A DNA stretch of 64,000 bases from Ruegeria sediminis (GCF_005938215.1 NZ_VCPD01000001.1:682001-746000), one strand, 5' to 3'. Positions 8,071 to 16,876 are shown, counted from the first letter of the stretch. Numbers and translations: made by a program. Notes: generated from the letters alone by a model not told the origin.

Positions 8071-9729
8071 CTAACACGGGTCGCGCCAACGATTGACGAT
8101 CGGATAGCGGCGGTCCAGCCAGAATGAACGCTGGGTCAGCCGGGTGCCCGGCGCGGATTGGAAGCGTTTGTATTCGCTGATGTAAAGCAGGTGCTCGACC
8201 CTTTTGGCGACGGCCCTGTCGAAACCGGCGGCGACACAATCGGCGATCGATCCGTCCTGGTCCACGAGAATTTCCAGAATGGCGTCCAGCACCGGATAGT
8301 CCGGCAGGCTGTCGCTGTCCTTCTGATCTTCGCGCAACTCGGCACTGGGGGGTTTGTCGATGACCGACGGCCTGATGACTTCGCCCGCAGGCCCCCTCAT
8401 CCAGGGGCGGTGATTGGCGTTGCGCCAGCGGCAGGTCTCGAAAACGCGGGTCTTGTACAAGTCCTTGATCGGATTGTACCCGCCGTTCATGTCGCCATAA
8501 ATGGTGGCATAGCCGACCGCGACCTCGGACTTGTTGCCCGTGGTCAGAAGCATCTCACCGAACTTGTTCGAGATCGCCATCAGCAGCAGGCCGCGCAGGC
8601 GCGACTGGATGTTCTCTTCGGTAATGTCTGCATCGAGCCCCTCGAAGAGCGGAGCCAGGGTGTCGGTGACCGCCGCGCGGCTTTCCGAGATCGGAACGTA
8701 GTCGTACCGCACGCCCAGCGCCTTGGCGACCGCCTCGGCATCCTCGAGGGACGCTTGGCTGGTATACTCCGAAGGCAGCATCACGCAGCGCACGTTTTCG
8801 GGGCCCAGCGCATCGACGGCGATGGCCGCGACCAGCGCCGAGTCCACCCCGCCTGACAAGCCCAGCACGGCCTTCCCGAACCCGGTCTTGCCCATGTAGT
8901 CGCGCAGCGACTGCATCATCGCGCGATAGTCCTGTTCCCATTCGTCGGGCTGCGGCGCGATCTGGCCCGGAACGATCCGCCACCCGGCATCGCCGCGTTC
9001 GAAATCGAGATGGGCCACTGCCTCGTCGAAAACCGGCATCCGCAGCGCCAGTTCGCCGCCCGGGTTCAGCGCAAACGTGCCGCCGTCAAAAACCTGATCG
9101 TCCTGCCCGCCCACCATGTTCAGGTAGATCAGGGGCAAGCCGGTCTCGACCACGCGGGAAACCATCTGGTTGATTCGCTGGTCGCTCTTGTTGCGGAAAT
9201 AAGGCGACCCGTTCGGGATCAGCAGGAACTCGGCCCCGGTCTCGGCAAGGATCTCGGCCACATCCTCGTGCCAGCCATCCTCGCAGATCGGGCTGCCGAT
9301 GCGGGTGTTGCCCACGGAATAGGGGCCGCCCAGCGGGCCGGCATCGAACAGGCGCACCTCGTCGAACACCGTCTCGTTCGGCAGATGATGCTTCAGCGCC
9401 CTGCTGGCAATCCGGCCGCCCTTGCAGATCAGGTAGGCGTTGAAGAGCTTGTCATCCTCGACCCAGGGCCCGCCAATGGCCAGCGCCGGCCCATCCGCGC
9501 ATTCCTCGGCCAGCGTTTCTACCATGGCGATGGCGGCGTCGTGAAACGCGGGCTTCATCACCAGGTCCTGCGTGTTGTAGCCGGTGATGAACATTTCCGG
9601 CAGGGCCACCAGATCGGCCCCGGCAGCGCGCCCCTCTTCCCAGGCGGCAAGCGCCTTGTCCGCGTTGCCCGCCAGATCGCCCATGACCGGGTTGAGCTGC
9701 GCCAGAGTGATGCGGAAACGGTCGGCCAT
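8071..9729 (-). CDS. nadE: glutamine-dependent NAD+ synthetase
   Basis: A 552-residue two-domain enzyme that makes NAD+ from deamido-NAD+, ATP and glutamine. The N-terminal nitrilase-like glutaminase domain carries the catalytic triad E45, K113 and C149 (LPEMF, LKHHLPNE, SPICEDGWH). The C-terminal synthetase domain has the ATP pyrophosphatase P-loop SGGVDS at 292-297 and the downstream TTGNKSE and GDMNGG motifs. Length and order are normal for the glutamine-using type, so no separate amidotransferase is needed. A start at 9729 fits the family. Divergent from the MORN-protein gene. Confidence 0.96.
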   Translation of the reverse strand: MADRFRITLAQLNPVMGDLAGNADKALAAWEEGRAAGADLVALPEMFITGYNTQDLVMKPAFHDAAIAMVETLAEECADGPALAIGGPWVEDDKLFNAYLICKGGRIASRALKHHLPNETVFDEVRLFDAGPLGGPYSVGNTRIGSPICEDGWHEDVAEILAETGAEFLLIPNGSPYFRNKSDQRINQMVSRVVETGLPLIYLNMVGGQDDQVFDGGTFALNPGGELALRMPVFDEAVAHLDFERGDAGWRIVPGQIAPQPDEWEQDYRAMMQSLRDYMGKTGFGKAVLGLSGGVDSALVAAIAVDALGPENVRCVMLPSEYTSQASLEDAEAVAKALGVRYDYVPISESRAAVTDTLAPLFEGLDADITEENIQSRLRGLLLMAISNKFGEMLLTTGNKSEVAVGYATIYGDMNGGYNPIKDLYKTRVFETCRWRNANHRPWMRGPAGEVIRPSVIDKPPSAELREDQKDSDSLPDYPVLDAILEILVDQDGSIADCVAAGFDRAVAKRVEHLLYISEYKRFQSAPGTRLTQRSFWLDRRYPIVNRWRDPC

Positions 9730-9886
9730 CCTTCCCCCTTGCCCTCGTCATTTCCCAAGCCATTTAACAGATCGCGACGCGAGGAAAAGACAAATGCGGC
9801 AAAAGACGTTGCTCCCCCATCGCCGGTATCCTAATTTCGCCTTATAGATCGGGGAACTGATGCATACCGGGCAGACAGGGGCAACC

Positions 9887-11365
9887 ATGAACGGAATCCG
9901 CAGAACGATCGCACTTGCGGCTATTGGAACGGTCGCAGGCGTGGCTTCAGCCCAGGAAGGGCAGATTCTGACCACCGAGGATGACGTCGGCGGCGTCTAC
10001 GAGGGAACCTTCAAGGGCGGCCTCCAGCACGGCACCGGCACCTATCGCCTGCCCAACGGTTACGAATACTCCGGAGAATGGGTCGAAGGCGAAATCCGCG
10101 GCCACGGTGTCGCCCGCTTCCCGAACGGATCGGTCTACGAAGGCCAGTTCGCCAAGGGCAAACCCGAGGGCGTGGGCAAGATCACCTTTGCGGACGGCGG
10201 CACCTACGAAGGCGAATGGAAGGACGGCGTCATCAACGGCACCGGCGTCGCGATCTATGCCAACGGCGTGCGCTACGAGGGCGGCTTTCTGGACGCACAG
10301 CATCATGGAACCGGCCTGATGAAAAGCCCGGGCGGCTATATCTACGAAGGTGACTGGGAAAACGGCCAGAAACAGGGCAAGGGCAAGATCACGTATCCCG
10401 ACGGCGCCGTCTACGAAGGCGACATCGTCGCCGGCCAGCGCCACGGACAGGGCACGCTGACGCTGCCCGACGGCATGACCTATACCGGCGACTGGGCCGA
10501 GGGGCAGATCACCGGGAACGGCTGGCTGACCCAGGCCAACGGCGACATCTACGAAGGCCAGCTGGTCGCCGGAAAGCGCGAAGGCACCGGAAAGGTCATC
10601 TACGCCAACGGCGACACCTACGAGGGCGAGTTCGCGGATGACCGCCGTCATGGTCAGGGCACCTTCACCGGCACCGACGGCTACCGCTACAGCGGAACTT
10701 GGTCGGCCGGTCAGATCGAAGGTCAGGGCGAGGTCACCTATCCCGACGGCTCGGTCTATGTCGGAGAGCTGAGCGCCGACCTGGCTGACGGACAGGGCAA
10801 GATCACCTATCCCGATGGCTCAAGCTATGAAGGCACATGGGTTGCGGGCGTGATCGAGGGCGAAGGCACGGCGATCTACGCCAACGGCATCGTCTACAAG
10901 GGCCAGTTCAAGAACGCCCGCAATCACGGCACGGGCGTGATGACCTATGCGGACGGATACCGGTACGAGGGCGATTGGGTCGACGGCATCCGCCACGGCC
11001 AGGGCAAGGCGACCTATCCCGACGGCTCGGTTTATACCGGCGAATACGTGGACGGCCAACGGCACGGGCAGGGCGAAATCGTCATGGCGGACGGGTTCAA
11101 GTACAAGGGGGAATGGCACGAAGGCCGGATCAGCGGCCGCGGTGTCGCGACCTATGCGAATGGCGACATCTACGAGGGCAACTTCCACAACGGCAAGCGC
11201 CAGGGCGAAGGCACGATGCGCTATGCCAGCGGTCAGGAGGAAACCGGCACCTGGGAAAACGGCGCTCTCACGTCGCAGTCTTCGTCCGGCGCCGACAGCA
11301 GCACCGAAGAGACCGGCAGCCAACCTGGTACCGATGCGCCGCAGACCGATCCGTCGGACGGCTGA
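9887..11365 (+). CDS. exported MORN-repeat protein
   Basis: From ATG 9887 (AGGGG ribosome site) the 492-residue product begins with a Sec signal peptide (MNGIRRTIALAAIG...ASA-QE). A second possible start at 9860 has GGGGA before it but gives a long n-region. After the signal come 18 contiguous 23-residue MORN units (Y-E-G-x-[WF]-x-x-G-x-x-x-G-x-G pattern) and a degenerate nineteenth, then a Ser/Thr/Asp-rich tail. MORN units make extended beta-hairpin sheets; in bacteria the exported ones are mostly uncharacterised and are thought to bind membranes, proteins or cell-wall material. Nothing nearby fixes the role. The repeats are a nine-unit block present twice. Confidence 0.85.
   Translation: MNGIRRTIALAAIGTVAGVASAQEGQILTTEDDVGGVYEGTFKGGLQHGTGTYRLPNGYEYSGEWVEGEIRGHGVARFPNGSVYEGQFAKGKPEGVGKITFADGGTYEGEWKDGVINGTGVAIYANGVRYEGGFLDAQHHGTGLMKSPGGYIYEGDWENGQKQGKGKITYPDGAVYEGDIVAGQRHGQGTLTLPDGMTYTGDWAEGQITGNGWLTQANGDIYEGQLVAGKREGTGKVIYANGDTYEGEFADDRRHGQGTFTGTDGYRYSGTWSAGQIEGQGEVTYPDGSVYVGELSADLADGQGKITYPDGSSYEGTWVAGVIEGEGTAIYANGIVYKGQFKNARNHGTGVMTYADGYRYEGDWVDGIRHGQGKATYPDGSVYTGEYVDGQRHGQGEIVMADGFKYKGEWHEGRISGRGVATYANGDIYEGNFHNGKRQGEGTMRYASGQEETGTWENGALTSQSSSGADSSTEETGSQPGTDAPQTDPSDG
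9995..11236 (+). repeat. 18 tandem 69-bp MORN-coding repeats, arranged as two 621-bp blocks
   Basis: Each unit codes 23 residues. Units 1-9 (9995-10615) and 10-18 (10616-11236) match in order. The best pairs are 4/13 (both ...AIYANG), 5/14 (both HGTG then M), 6/15 (both YEGDW ... YPDG), 7/16 (both GQRHGQG), 8/17 (both ending ANGD) and 9/18 (both GK-R-[EQ]-GxG). Pairing at a distance of nine units is visibly better than between adjacent units, which points to one block duplication rather than unit-by-unit growth. Confidence 0.7.
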
Positions 11366-11378
11366 GCCGCGAGCAACT

Positions 11379-12044
11379 TCACCACGGTATCCTTTCCCCG
11401 GCCCAGTCGAAGAAGCCTCCTGAATCCTCCGGGCTCAACCCTTCGATGACCGACAATAGGTTCCGGGCGGCCTCTTCGGGCGAAACCGTCGCATGGCGGC
11501 CGGCGTATTTTCTGGTCAGCGGCGTTTCCACCGTTCCCGGATGCAGCGCCACGCAGATTGACTGTTTGTGGGTTCTGGCCAGTTCGATCGCGCCCGTGCG
11601 GACGATCTGGTTCACTGCGGCCTTCGCGGCGCGGTAGCTGATCCATCCGCCCAGCCGGTTGTCCCCGATGGACCCCACTCGCGCGGACAGAACGGCAAAC
11701 ACGCAACGGCGGCTCCGGGGCAGCAGGCGATGAGCTTCCTTCAGCACCAGGGCCGGCCCCACCGCGTTCAGCGCAAAATGATCCAGCATCGTACGGGCCG
11801 AAACCGCGCGCACGGACTTTTCCGGCCCGGCACCCCCGATCTCGAGCGCGCCGGTGGCGACCACCACCAGATCGAAGGGGGCCCGAACCGATCCAAGCAC
11901 CCGCTCCACCGAAGGCGGATCCGTCAGGTCCAGCTTTTGCTCCGACCGCGAAAGCGCGGTTACTGCCACCCCCTCAACCTTGAGGCGGTTGGAGAGCGCG
12001 CTGCCGATTCCACCGCTTGCGCCTATGACCAGTGCCGTTTCCAT
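11379..12044 (-). CDS. short-chain dehydrogenase/reductase (CsgA-like SDR)
   Basis: From METALVIGASGGIG at 12044 the product is 221 residues, the size of compact CsgA/YciK-type SDRs. The cofactor motif GASGGIG is at 8-14; the active-site pair appears as SYRAAKAAVN (Y137-x3-K141) preceded by the serine of LSARVGSIG; the PG motif follows at 169-170. An NAD(P)H-dependent oxidoreductase of unknown substrate. The stretch before residue 1 in this frame is basic and not protein-like, so the upstream extension is rejected. It is divergent from the leuA leader region and converges with the MORN gene, 13 bases apart. Confidence 0.85.
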   Translation of the reverse strand: METALVIGASGGIGSALSNRLKVEGVAVTALSRSEQKLDLTDPPSVERVLGSVRAPFDLVVVATGALEIGGAGPEKSVRAVSARTMLDHFALNAVGPALVLKEAHRLLPRSRRCVFAVLSARVGSIGDNRLGGWISYRAAKAAVNQIVRTGAIELARTHKQSICVALHPGTVETPLTRKYAGRHATVSPEEAARNLLSVIEGLSPEDSGGFFDWAGERIPW

Positions 12045-12149
12045 GAATCGGCAGCTAGCAGGGCAAGAGAGCAGTTCAAGCCAAAAGAACCAGCGCGGGC
12101 GCGTTCGGCGATTCTCCCGTTTTCTGGCCAACTTGCTGCTTTTTGGTGC

Positions 12150-12177
12150 TTCCCATTCCGGCGGGTCGATGTATAAC
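12150..12177 (+). promoter_or_regulatory. putative promoter of the leuA leader
   Basis: TTCCCA (12150-12155), a 16-base spacer and TATAAC (12172-12177; 5 of 6 to the -10 consensus). Transcription would start at about 12183-12187, next to the ATG of the leader peptide at 12187, so the leader mRNA would be leaderless or nearly so. An in-frame ATG at 12169 would overlap the -10 and is therefore less likely. The -35 match is poor. Confidence 0.4.
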
Positions 12178-12186
12178 CTCGGTCCC

Positions 12187-12273
12187 ATGATCAACCGCGC
12201 GGATATCCATTCCTTCGACGCCACGGCAAGTGGCGCGGCTCTGCGTGGCCTACTGATCCTAATCCGCCTCTGA
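12187..12273 (+). CDS. leuA leader peptide (leucine-rich, attenuator-type)
   Basis: A 28-codon frame ends in ALRGLLILIRL followed by TGA. Five of the last ten codons are leucine (codons 19, 22, 23, 25 and 28), two of them the CTA codon that is rare in this high-G+C DNA, with two isoleucine codons between. It sits 79 bases before leuA and its end overlaps a hairpin. This is the layout of a ribosome-mediated attenuator: when Leu-tRNA is short, the ribosome stalls on these codons and leuA is read. No ribosome site is visible; translation may begin directly at the mRNA 5' end. Leader peptides read that way are known for trpL in rhizobia. Confidence 0.65.
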   Translation: MINRADIHSFDATASGAALRGLLILIRL

Positions 12274-12325
12274 GCGTGCCATCCGGCGCGCCCGCTCAGA
12301 GGAGGACGCCTGCGCGCCATATGGC
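12267..12325 (+). promoter_or_regulatory. leuA attenuator: two competing hairpins
   Basis: Hairpin A: CCTCTGAGCG (12267-12276) pairs perfectly with CGCTCAGAGG (12293-12302). Hairpin B: GCCAT (12278-12282) and GGCGCGC (12285-12291) pair with GCGCGCC (12312-12318) and ATGGC (12321-12325), with a 2x2 internal loop, followed by TTTAG. The 5' arm of B lies in the loop of A, so the two should exclude each other. A ribosome stalled at the Leu codons around 12250 would leave A free (antiterminator); one at the stop codon 12271 would cover the 5' arm of A and allow B (terminator). The T tract after B is short. Confidence 0.55.
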
Positions 12326-12352
12326 TTTAGGACAGACAAGAAAGATACCGAC

Positions 12353-13927
12353 ATGACCAATGCGACCGACCAAGACCGCGTCTTGATCTTTGACACCACG
12401 CTCCGCGACGGCGAACAAAGCCCCGGCGCGACGATGACCCATGACGAAAAGCTTGAGATCGCCGAACTGCTCGACGAGATGGGCGTGGACATCATCGAGG
12501 CCGGGTTTCCCATCGCGTCCGAAGGCGATTTCAAGGCCGTCTCCGAAATCGCCAGGCGCGCCAGGAACAGCCGCATCTGCGGGCTGGCCCGCGCGAATTT
12601 CGCCGATATCGACCGCTGCTGGGAAGCGGTGAAACACGCCGAAAAGAACCGAATTCACACCTTCATCGGCACCTCGCCCCTGCATCGCGCCATTCCCAAC
12701 CTGTCCAAGGACGAGATGGCCGACAGGATCCACGAGACCGTCAGCCACGCCCGCAACCTCTGCGAAAACGTGCAGTGGTCGCCGATGGACGCGACCCGGA
12801 CGGAATGGGACTATCTCTGCCGCGTGGTCGAGATCGCGATCAAGGCCGGCGCGACCACGATCAACATTCCCGACACCGTGGGCTATACCGCACCGGTGGA
12901 ATCCGCGGATCTGATCCGGAAACTGATCGAAACCGTTCCGGGCGCGGACGAGGTGGTGTTCGCCACCCATTGCCACAACGACCTCGGCATGGCGACGGCC
13001 AACGCGCTGGCGGCGGTCGCGGGCGGTGCGCGGCAGATCGAATGCACCATCAACGGGTTGGGCGAACGCGCCGGCAACACAGCGCTGGAAGAGGTGGTGA
13101 TGGCGCTCAAGGTGCGCAACGACATCATGCCTTGGCACACTGGCGTCGACACCAGCAAAATCATGCATATCTCGCGCCGCGTCTCGACCGTTTCGGGCTT
13201 TCCGGTGCAGTTCAACAAGGCCATCGTCGGCAAGAACGCCTTTGCCCATGAAAGCGGCATCCACCAGGACGGAATGCTGAAGAACAAGGAAACCTTCGAG
13301 ATCATGCGCCCCGAGGATATCGGCCTCTCGGGCACTTCGCTGCCCTTGGGCAAGCATTCCGGCCGCGCGGCGCTGCGCGACAAGCTGAACAACCTCGGCT
13401 ACGAGGTGGGCGACAACCAACTCAAGGATATCTTCATCCGCTTCAAGGAACTGGCCGACCGCAAGAAAGAGGTGTTCGACGACGACATCGTCGCACTGAT
13501 GCGCTCGGGCGAGGATTCCGAGAACGACCACCTGCACCTCGTGTCGATGAAGGTCGTCTGCGGCACCGGCGGGCCGGCGGAATCGACCGTCGAAATGGAG
13601 ATCGACGGCAAGGATGCCAGCGCCACCGAGCATGGCGATGGGCCGGTTGACGCCACCTTCAAGGCTATCCGCGTCCTCTACCCCAACAAGGCGCATCTGC
13701 AACTGTACGAGGTCCACGCGGTGACCGAGGGCACGGACGCCCAGGCGACGGTCTCGGTGCGGCTGGAAGAGGACGGCATGATCGCCACCGGGCAGTCGGC
13801 CAATACCGACACGGTGGTCGCCTCGGCCAAAGCCTATATCAACGCGCTGAACCGCTTGATCGTGCGCCGGGAAAAGGCCGGGCCGGGCGCGGATACGCGC
13901 GAGATCAGCTACAAGGATCTGACCTGA
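12353..13927 (+). CDS. leuA: 2-isopropylmalate synthase
   Basis: The first committed step of leucine synthesis: condensation of acetyl-CoA with 2-ketoisovalerate. The 524-residue product has the DRE-TIM start FDTTLRDGEQSPG near residue 11, the metal-binding HCHND motif in the barrel (ATHCHNDLG), the NGLGERAGN signature, the HESGIHQDG segment, and the C-terminal LeuA regulatory domain with a conserved TVSVRLEEDG stretch that gives leucine feedback inhibition in the family. Length is normal. It is preceded by a leader peptide and hairpins and followed by a strong terminator, so it is probably a single-gene unit. Confidence 0.97.
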   Translation: MTNATDQDRVLIFDTTLRDGEQSPGATMTHDEKLEIAELLDEMGVDIIEAGFPIASEGDFKAVSEIARRARNSRICGLARANFADIDRCWEAVKHAEKNRIHTFIGTSPLHRAIPNLSKDEMADRIHETVSHARNLCENVQWSPMDATRTEWDYLCRVVEIAIKAGATTINIPDTVGYTAPVESADLIRKLIETVPGADEVVFATHCHNDLGMATANALAAVAGGARQIECTINGLGERAGNTALEEVVMALKVRNDIMPWHTGVDTSKIMHISRRVSTVSGFPVQFNKAIVGKNAFAHESGIHQDGMLKNKETFEIMRPEDIGLSGTSLPLGKHSGRAALRDKLNNLGYEVGDNQLKDIFIRFKELADRKKEVFDDDIVALMRSGEDSENDHLHLVSMKVVCGTGGPAESTVEMEIDGKDASATEHGDGPVDATFKAIRVLYPNKAHLQLYEVHAVTEGTDAQATVSVRLEEDGMIATGQSANTDTVVASAKAYINALNRLIVRREKAGPGADTREISYKDLT

Positions 13928-13941
13928 TCCCACGCGAAAAA

Positions 13942-13978
13942 CGGGCGGGTCTGTCGGACAGACCCGCCCGCGTTGGTT
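13942..13978 (+). terminator. intrinsic terminator after leuA
   Basis: CGGGCGGGTCTGTC (13942-13955) pairs with GACAGACCCGCCCG (13957-13970), a perfect 14-bp inverted repeat centred on one base, followed by CGTTGGTTTT. It starts 14 bases after the leuA stop codon. The best terminator in the first quarter of the window. Confidence 0.85.
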
Positions 13979-14088
13979 TTGTCGCGATGGTCTTCCTTGC
14001 CGCGCGATGTTCGGTTCACTGGCGCCGAATGGCGGCCCAGCGGGACGAAGATGGCCCGTGGCAATTGGCTGCATCAGGTGCAAAGACG

Positions 14089-14892
14089 TCAGGATTCGAA
14101 GCGCAAGCTGATGTCTTCAAGCGGAATACCATGCACTTTCGTGGTCCAAGTCTGACCCGCTTCTACGGCCATTGCGAGAGTCAGTGTTCCTGTCGAAACG
14201 ACCTCACCCGCACGAAGCGGCGGGTTGCATGGGTCTTCGGCCAGCAACTTGACAAGATGCTGAAGCGCAATGAGTGGGCTGCCCAGCACAACCGCTCCGC
14301 CACCGGACTGGCTTGCCCTTCCGTCGCAGAAGAGCTCCGCGCGGAACGAAGCGAGTTCGCGTTGCCATGCCGACTTTCTCGGCGCGATCTTGTGCCGATT
14401 GCCAATCAGAAGAGCACCGTGCAGCGCATTGGCGGCGATCGCATCGAAAGCAGCGAACTTCCAGCCAGCAAAAATTGACTGCACGACCTCGTAACCGAGC
14501 GAAACCCACTCGATACAGTCCAGCAACTGCGTCTCGTCCATCGACGGATGAAGATTTGCTCCAAGACCGAACACGATCTCCGGTTCGATGCGCGGCTCGA
14601 CGAAATCCGACACGCGTTGCACAGGGTGGTCTTTGAGTTCGAAGGTCGTTTTGTCAGTGCAATACCCCCAGATAGGTTCCCGAACGCCATAAACGCCCCA
14701 CATATCGCGGTTGGTGAACCCGATCTTGCGACCGGTCGTTTTCTCGCCGCGGGCCTCGAAAGCTGCGCGAAGCTGGGCAGTTACGCGATAGGCGTCGGCA
14801 ACCTTCAGCCCTTCCGACGATGCCGAAAAGAGAGGAACCTGTTCATGTTCGCCGAGCGCGGCAAGTGCAGTTTCGACTATGCTTTCGTTCAT
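14089..14892 (-). CDS. 2-keto-4-pentenoate hydratase/fumarylacetoacetase-family protein
   Basis: A 267-residue protein of the MhpD/HpaH-like branch of the fumarylacetoacetase fold. Visible family marks are GRKIGFTNRDMW (substrate and metal region), EPEIVFGLG with the metal-binding acidic residues (RIEPEIVF), the mid-protein GYEVVQS segment, and the C-terminal VSTGTLT turn. Such enzymes hydrate 2-hydroxypenta-2,4-dienoates in aromatic meta-cleavage pathways or decarboxylate 2-oxo acids. No other aromatic-degradation gene is near, so the substrate is open. By eye its codons are less G+C-rich than those of leuA and the cyclase gene on either side, which may mean later acquisition. Confidence 0.75.
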   Translation of the reverse strand: MNESIVETALAALGEHEQVPLFSASSEGLKVADAYRVTAQLRAAFEARGEKTTGRKIGFTNRDMWGVYGVREPIWGYCTDKTTFELKDHPVQRVSDFVEPRIEPEIVFGLGANLHPSMDETQLLDCIEWVSLGYEVVQSIFAGWKFAAFDAIAANALHGALLIGNRHKIAPRKSAWQRELASFRAELFCDGRASQSGGGAVVLGSPLIALQHLVKLLAEDPCNPPLRAGEVVSTGTLTLAMAVEAGQTWTTKVHGIPLEDISLRFES

Positions 14893-15056
14893 GCCCGTCG
14901 TTCCCCCTGCAATCCATCCGAACTAATTTCCGTCGTACCTGCCCTACGTTACCAAATGGCCGAGGTCAGACCGAGATTGATCCCGCCAAGAATGAACCTG
15001 CGGATGTCGATCAGGCACTCGGACAGGTCAATCGCTGTTTCTCGCAAGCGCGGCGC

Positions 15057-16796
15057 CTAGGTAAGCCCGGCCTTCTCCAGCCCGTCGCGGAGATGCTGCA
15101 GATCTTCCTGGCGACCGTAATGCATCGTGGCCAGCAGATCTTCGGCCTTGAACTCGGGGTTGGCGGTGAAGATGGCGTCGACGTGACGCTGTGCGTCGGC
15201 CTGGTTGCCCAGCCAGCCGTGACAGGCCGCAACAAAGGCGGTTTGGGTCTCGTCCAGCGTCGGAAGCCTTTGAAAATCGTCCAGCGCCTTCTCGTAGTGC
15301 CGGCCGCAGAAATGCGCCTTGCCCAGATGGCTCCAGAACCTGGCCGGGTGGTGCGGGTTCAGACGCATTGCCTTTTCGATCCATTCCGCCCCTTCGTCCG
15401 GGTTGCCGCTCCATGTCAGCAACTCGCCCATCTGCACCACGACCAGGTCGTAGTTCGGATTGAGCGACAGCGCCCGTTCCTGGTGATAGCGGGCGCGGCT
15501 CAGGTTGTTGCGGATGATCTCGACCGCCGCCATCAGGCGGTGCACGTCGGCGTCATTGTCGTCCAACGCCGCCGCCTTGGTGACGGATTCGATGCACTTT
15601 GCAAGCATCGCCTCGGGGTCGTCGCACCAGCCCAAGGCCCAGGCCTGCCCGCGAATGCATCCCCGCCATGCGTGGGCGTGGGCGTATTCCGGGTCCAGTT
15701 CGATCGCGCGGTCGATCAGTTTCTGCGCTTCGGCATTGTCGCTGCGCGTGCTGCGGTGGTGCAGCACCTTGGCCGCCAGCACGCATTCATAGGCCGCGAG
15801 GTTGGACGGTTTCTTGCGCGACAGCTCGTCCTGCTGCGAGGCTTCGATGCGTCCGGGCAATGTCGCGACGACGGCCGAGGTGATCTCGTCCTGAATGGCA
15901 AAGACATCGTCCAGTTCCCGGTCGTATTTCTCGGCCCAGATATGGGCATCGTTGTGGCTGTCGATCAGCTGAACCGTGACGCGCAACCGGTTGCCCGCCT
16001 TTCTCACGCTGCCTTCCACGATATATTGCGCGCCCAGCTTTTCGGCCACATCGCGCAGATTCACAGACTGGCCCTTGTAGACGAAGCTGGAATTGCGCGA
16101 GATCACGAACAATTCGTGCCGACGGCTGAGTTCTGTCAGCAGATCCTCGGTAAGCCCGTCGACAAAGAACTCCTGCTCGGGATCGCCGCTGAGGTTCGCG
16201 AAGGGCAGGACCGCGATGGTGGGCTTGACCACCCGCGTATCGTCTCCTGCCGCCGGACCGTCTTCGACCGGCGGGGCGGGCATGTCCAGCGCAACCCGGT
16301 AGGTGCGCACCGGCTGGCTGATGTTCTTGAGCGCCAGGTCGCCCATATCCTCGAACTGCAGCTCCATCTGGCGGCAGACCTGTTCATGCACCGCCGACGA
16401 GATCAGGATCTCGCCCACGCCGGCCGCCTGTTCCAGACGGGCGGCCACGTTGACGCCGCTGCCGAAAATGTCGCCGTCCTCGAAGATGATATCTCCCAGG
16501 TTGACCCCGATCCGGAACCGGATGCGGCGGTCTTCGGGGACGTCCATGTTGCGCCTGCACATGCGGGTCTGGACCTCGACCGCGCAGGCCACCGCATCGC
16601 GGGCGCTGGCGAATTCCACCAACATGCCGTCGCCGGTGGTCTTGATGATGGTGCCGCGGTTTCGGGAAATCGACGGATCGATCAATTCGATCCGATGAGT
16701 CCGCAGCCGCGCCAGCGTGCCTTGCTCATCAGTTTCCATCAACCGGCTGTACCCCACCATGTCGGCTGCCATGACGGCTGCAAGCTTGCGATCCAT
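15057..16796 (-). CDS. class III adenylate/guanylate cyclase with TPR C-terminus
   Basis: The 579-residue protein starts with a class III nucleotide cyclase domain (residues 1-170): metal ligands D12 (AADMVGYS) and D56 (TTGDGMLVEF), base-contact K52 and D109, and transition-state N116 and R120 (FGSGVNVAAR) are all present, so it looks active. Residues 190-315 match the TolB-like/IspE-type linker found in this family (IAVLPFANLSGDPEQEFFVDGL), and 345-575 hold TPR helices. It has no membrane segment. It probably makes cAMP; the TPR part would bind a partner. After the TAG stop the frame stays open for 35 more codons to a TAA at about 14950. Confidence 0.85.
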   Translation of the reverse strand: MDRKLAAVMAADMVGYSRLMETDEQGTLARLRTHRIELIDPSISRNRGTIIKTTGDGMLVEFASARDAVACAVEVQTRMCRRNMDVPEDRRIRFRIGVNLGDIIFEDGDIFGSGVNVAARLEQAAGVGEILISSAVHEQVCRQMELQFEDMGDLALKNISQPVRTYRVALDMPAPPVEDGPAAGDDTRVVKPTIAVLPFANLSGDPEQEFFVDGLTEDLLTELSRRHELFVISRNSSFVYKGQSVNLRDVAEKLGAQYIVEGSVRKAGNRLRVTVQLIDSHNDAHIWAEKYDRELDDVFAIQDEITSAVVATLPGRIEASQQDELSRKKPSNLAAYECVLAAKVLHHRSTRSDNAEAQKLIDRAIELDPEYAHAHAWRGCIRGQAWALGWCDDPEAMLAKCIESVTKAAALDDNDADVHRLMAAVEIIRNNLSRARYHQERALSLNPNYDLVVVQMGELLTWSGNPDEGAEWIEKAMRLNPHHPARFWSHLGKAHFCGRHYEKALDDFQRLPTLDETQTAFVAACHGWLGNQADAQRHVDAIFTANPEFKAEDLLATMHYGRQEDLQHLRDGLEKAGLT

Positions 16797-16876
16797 CGCG
16801 ACCCTCCCCGGGAAACACTAGACCGCCCCCATTGGTTCTCCAACAGAATTCCGAGCGCGCACGCCGGGCCGGAACC

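Noticed and set aside
9995..11236. Regularly spaced repeats that might suggest a CRISPR array
   Set aside because: The period is 69 bp, with no constant repeat and variable spacer; the repeats encode MORN units in one frame.
12321..12356. Mini-frame MALGQTRKIPT ending over the leuA start (ATGA)
   Set aside because: The GGAGG at 12301-12305 is too far upstream and the frame overlaps the terminator stem; the Leu-rich frame at 12187 explains the region better.
12296..14083. 595-codon minus frame opposite leuA
   Set aside because: Antisense to leuA throughout; it also runs through the leuA terminator and is not protein-like.
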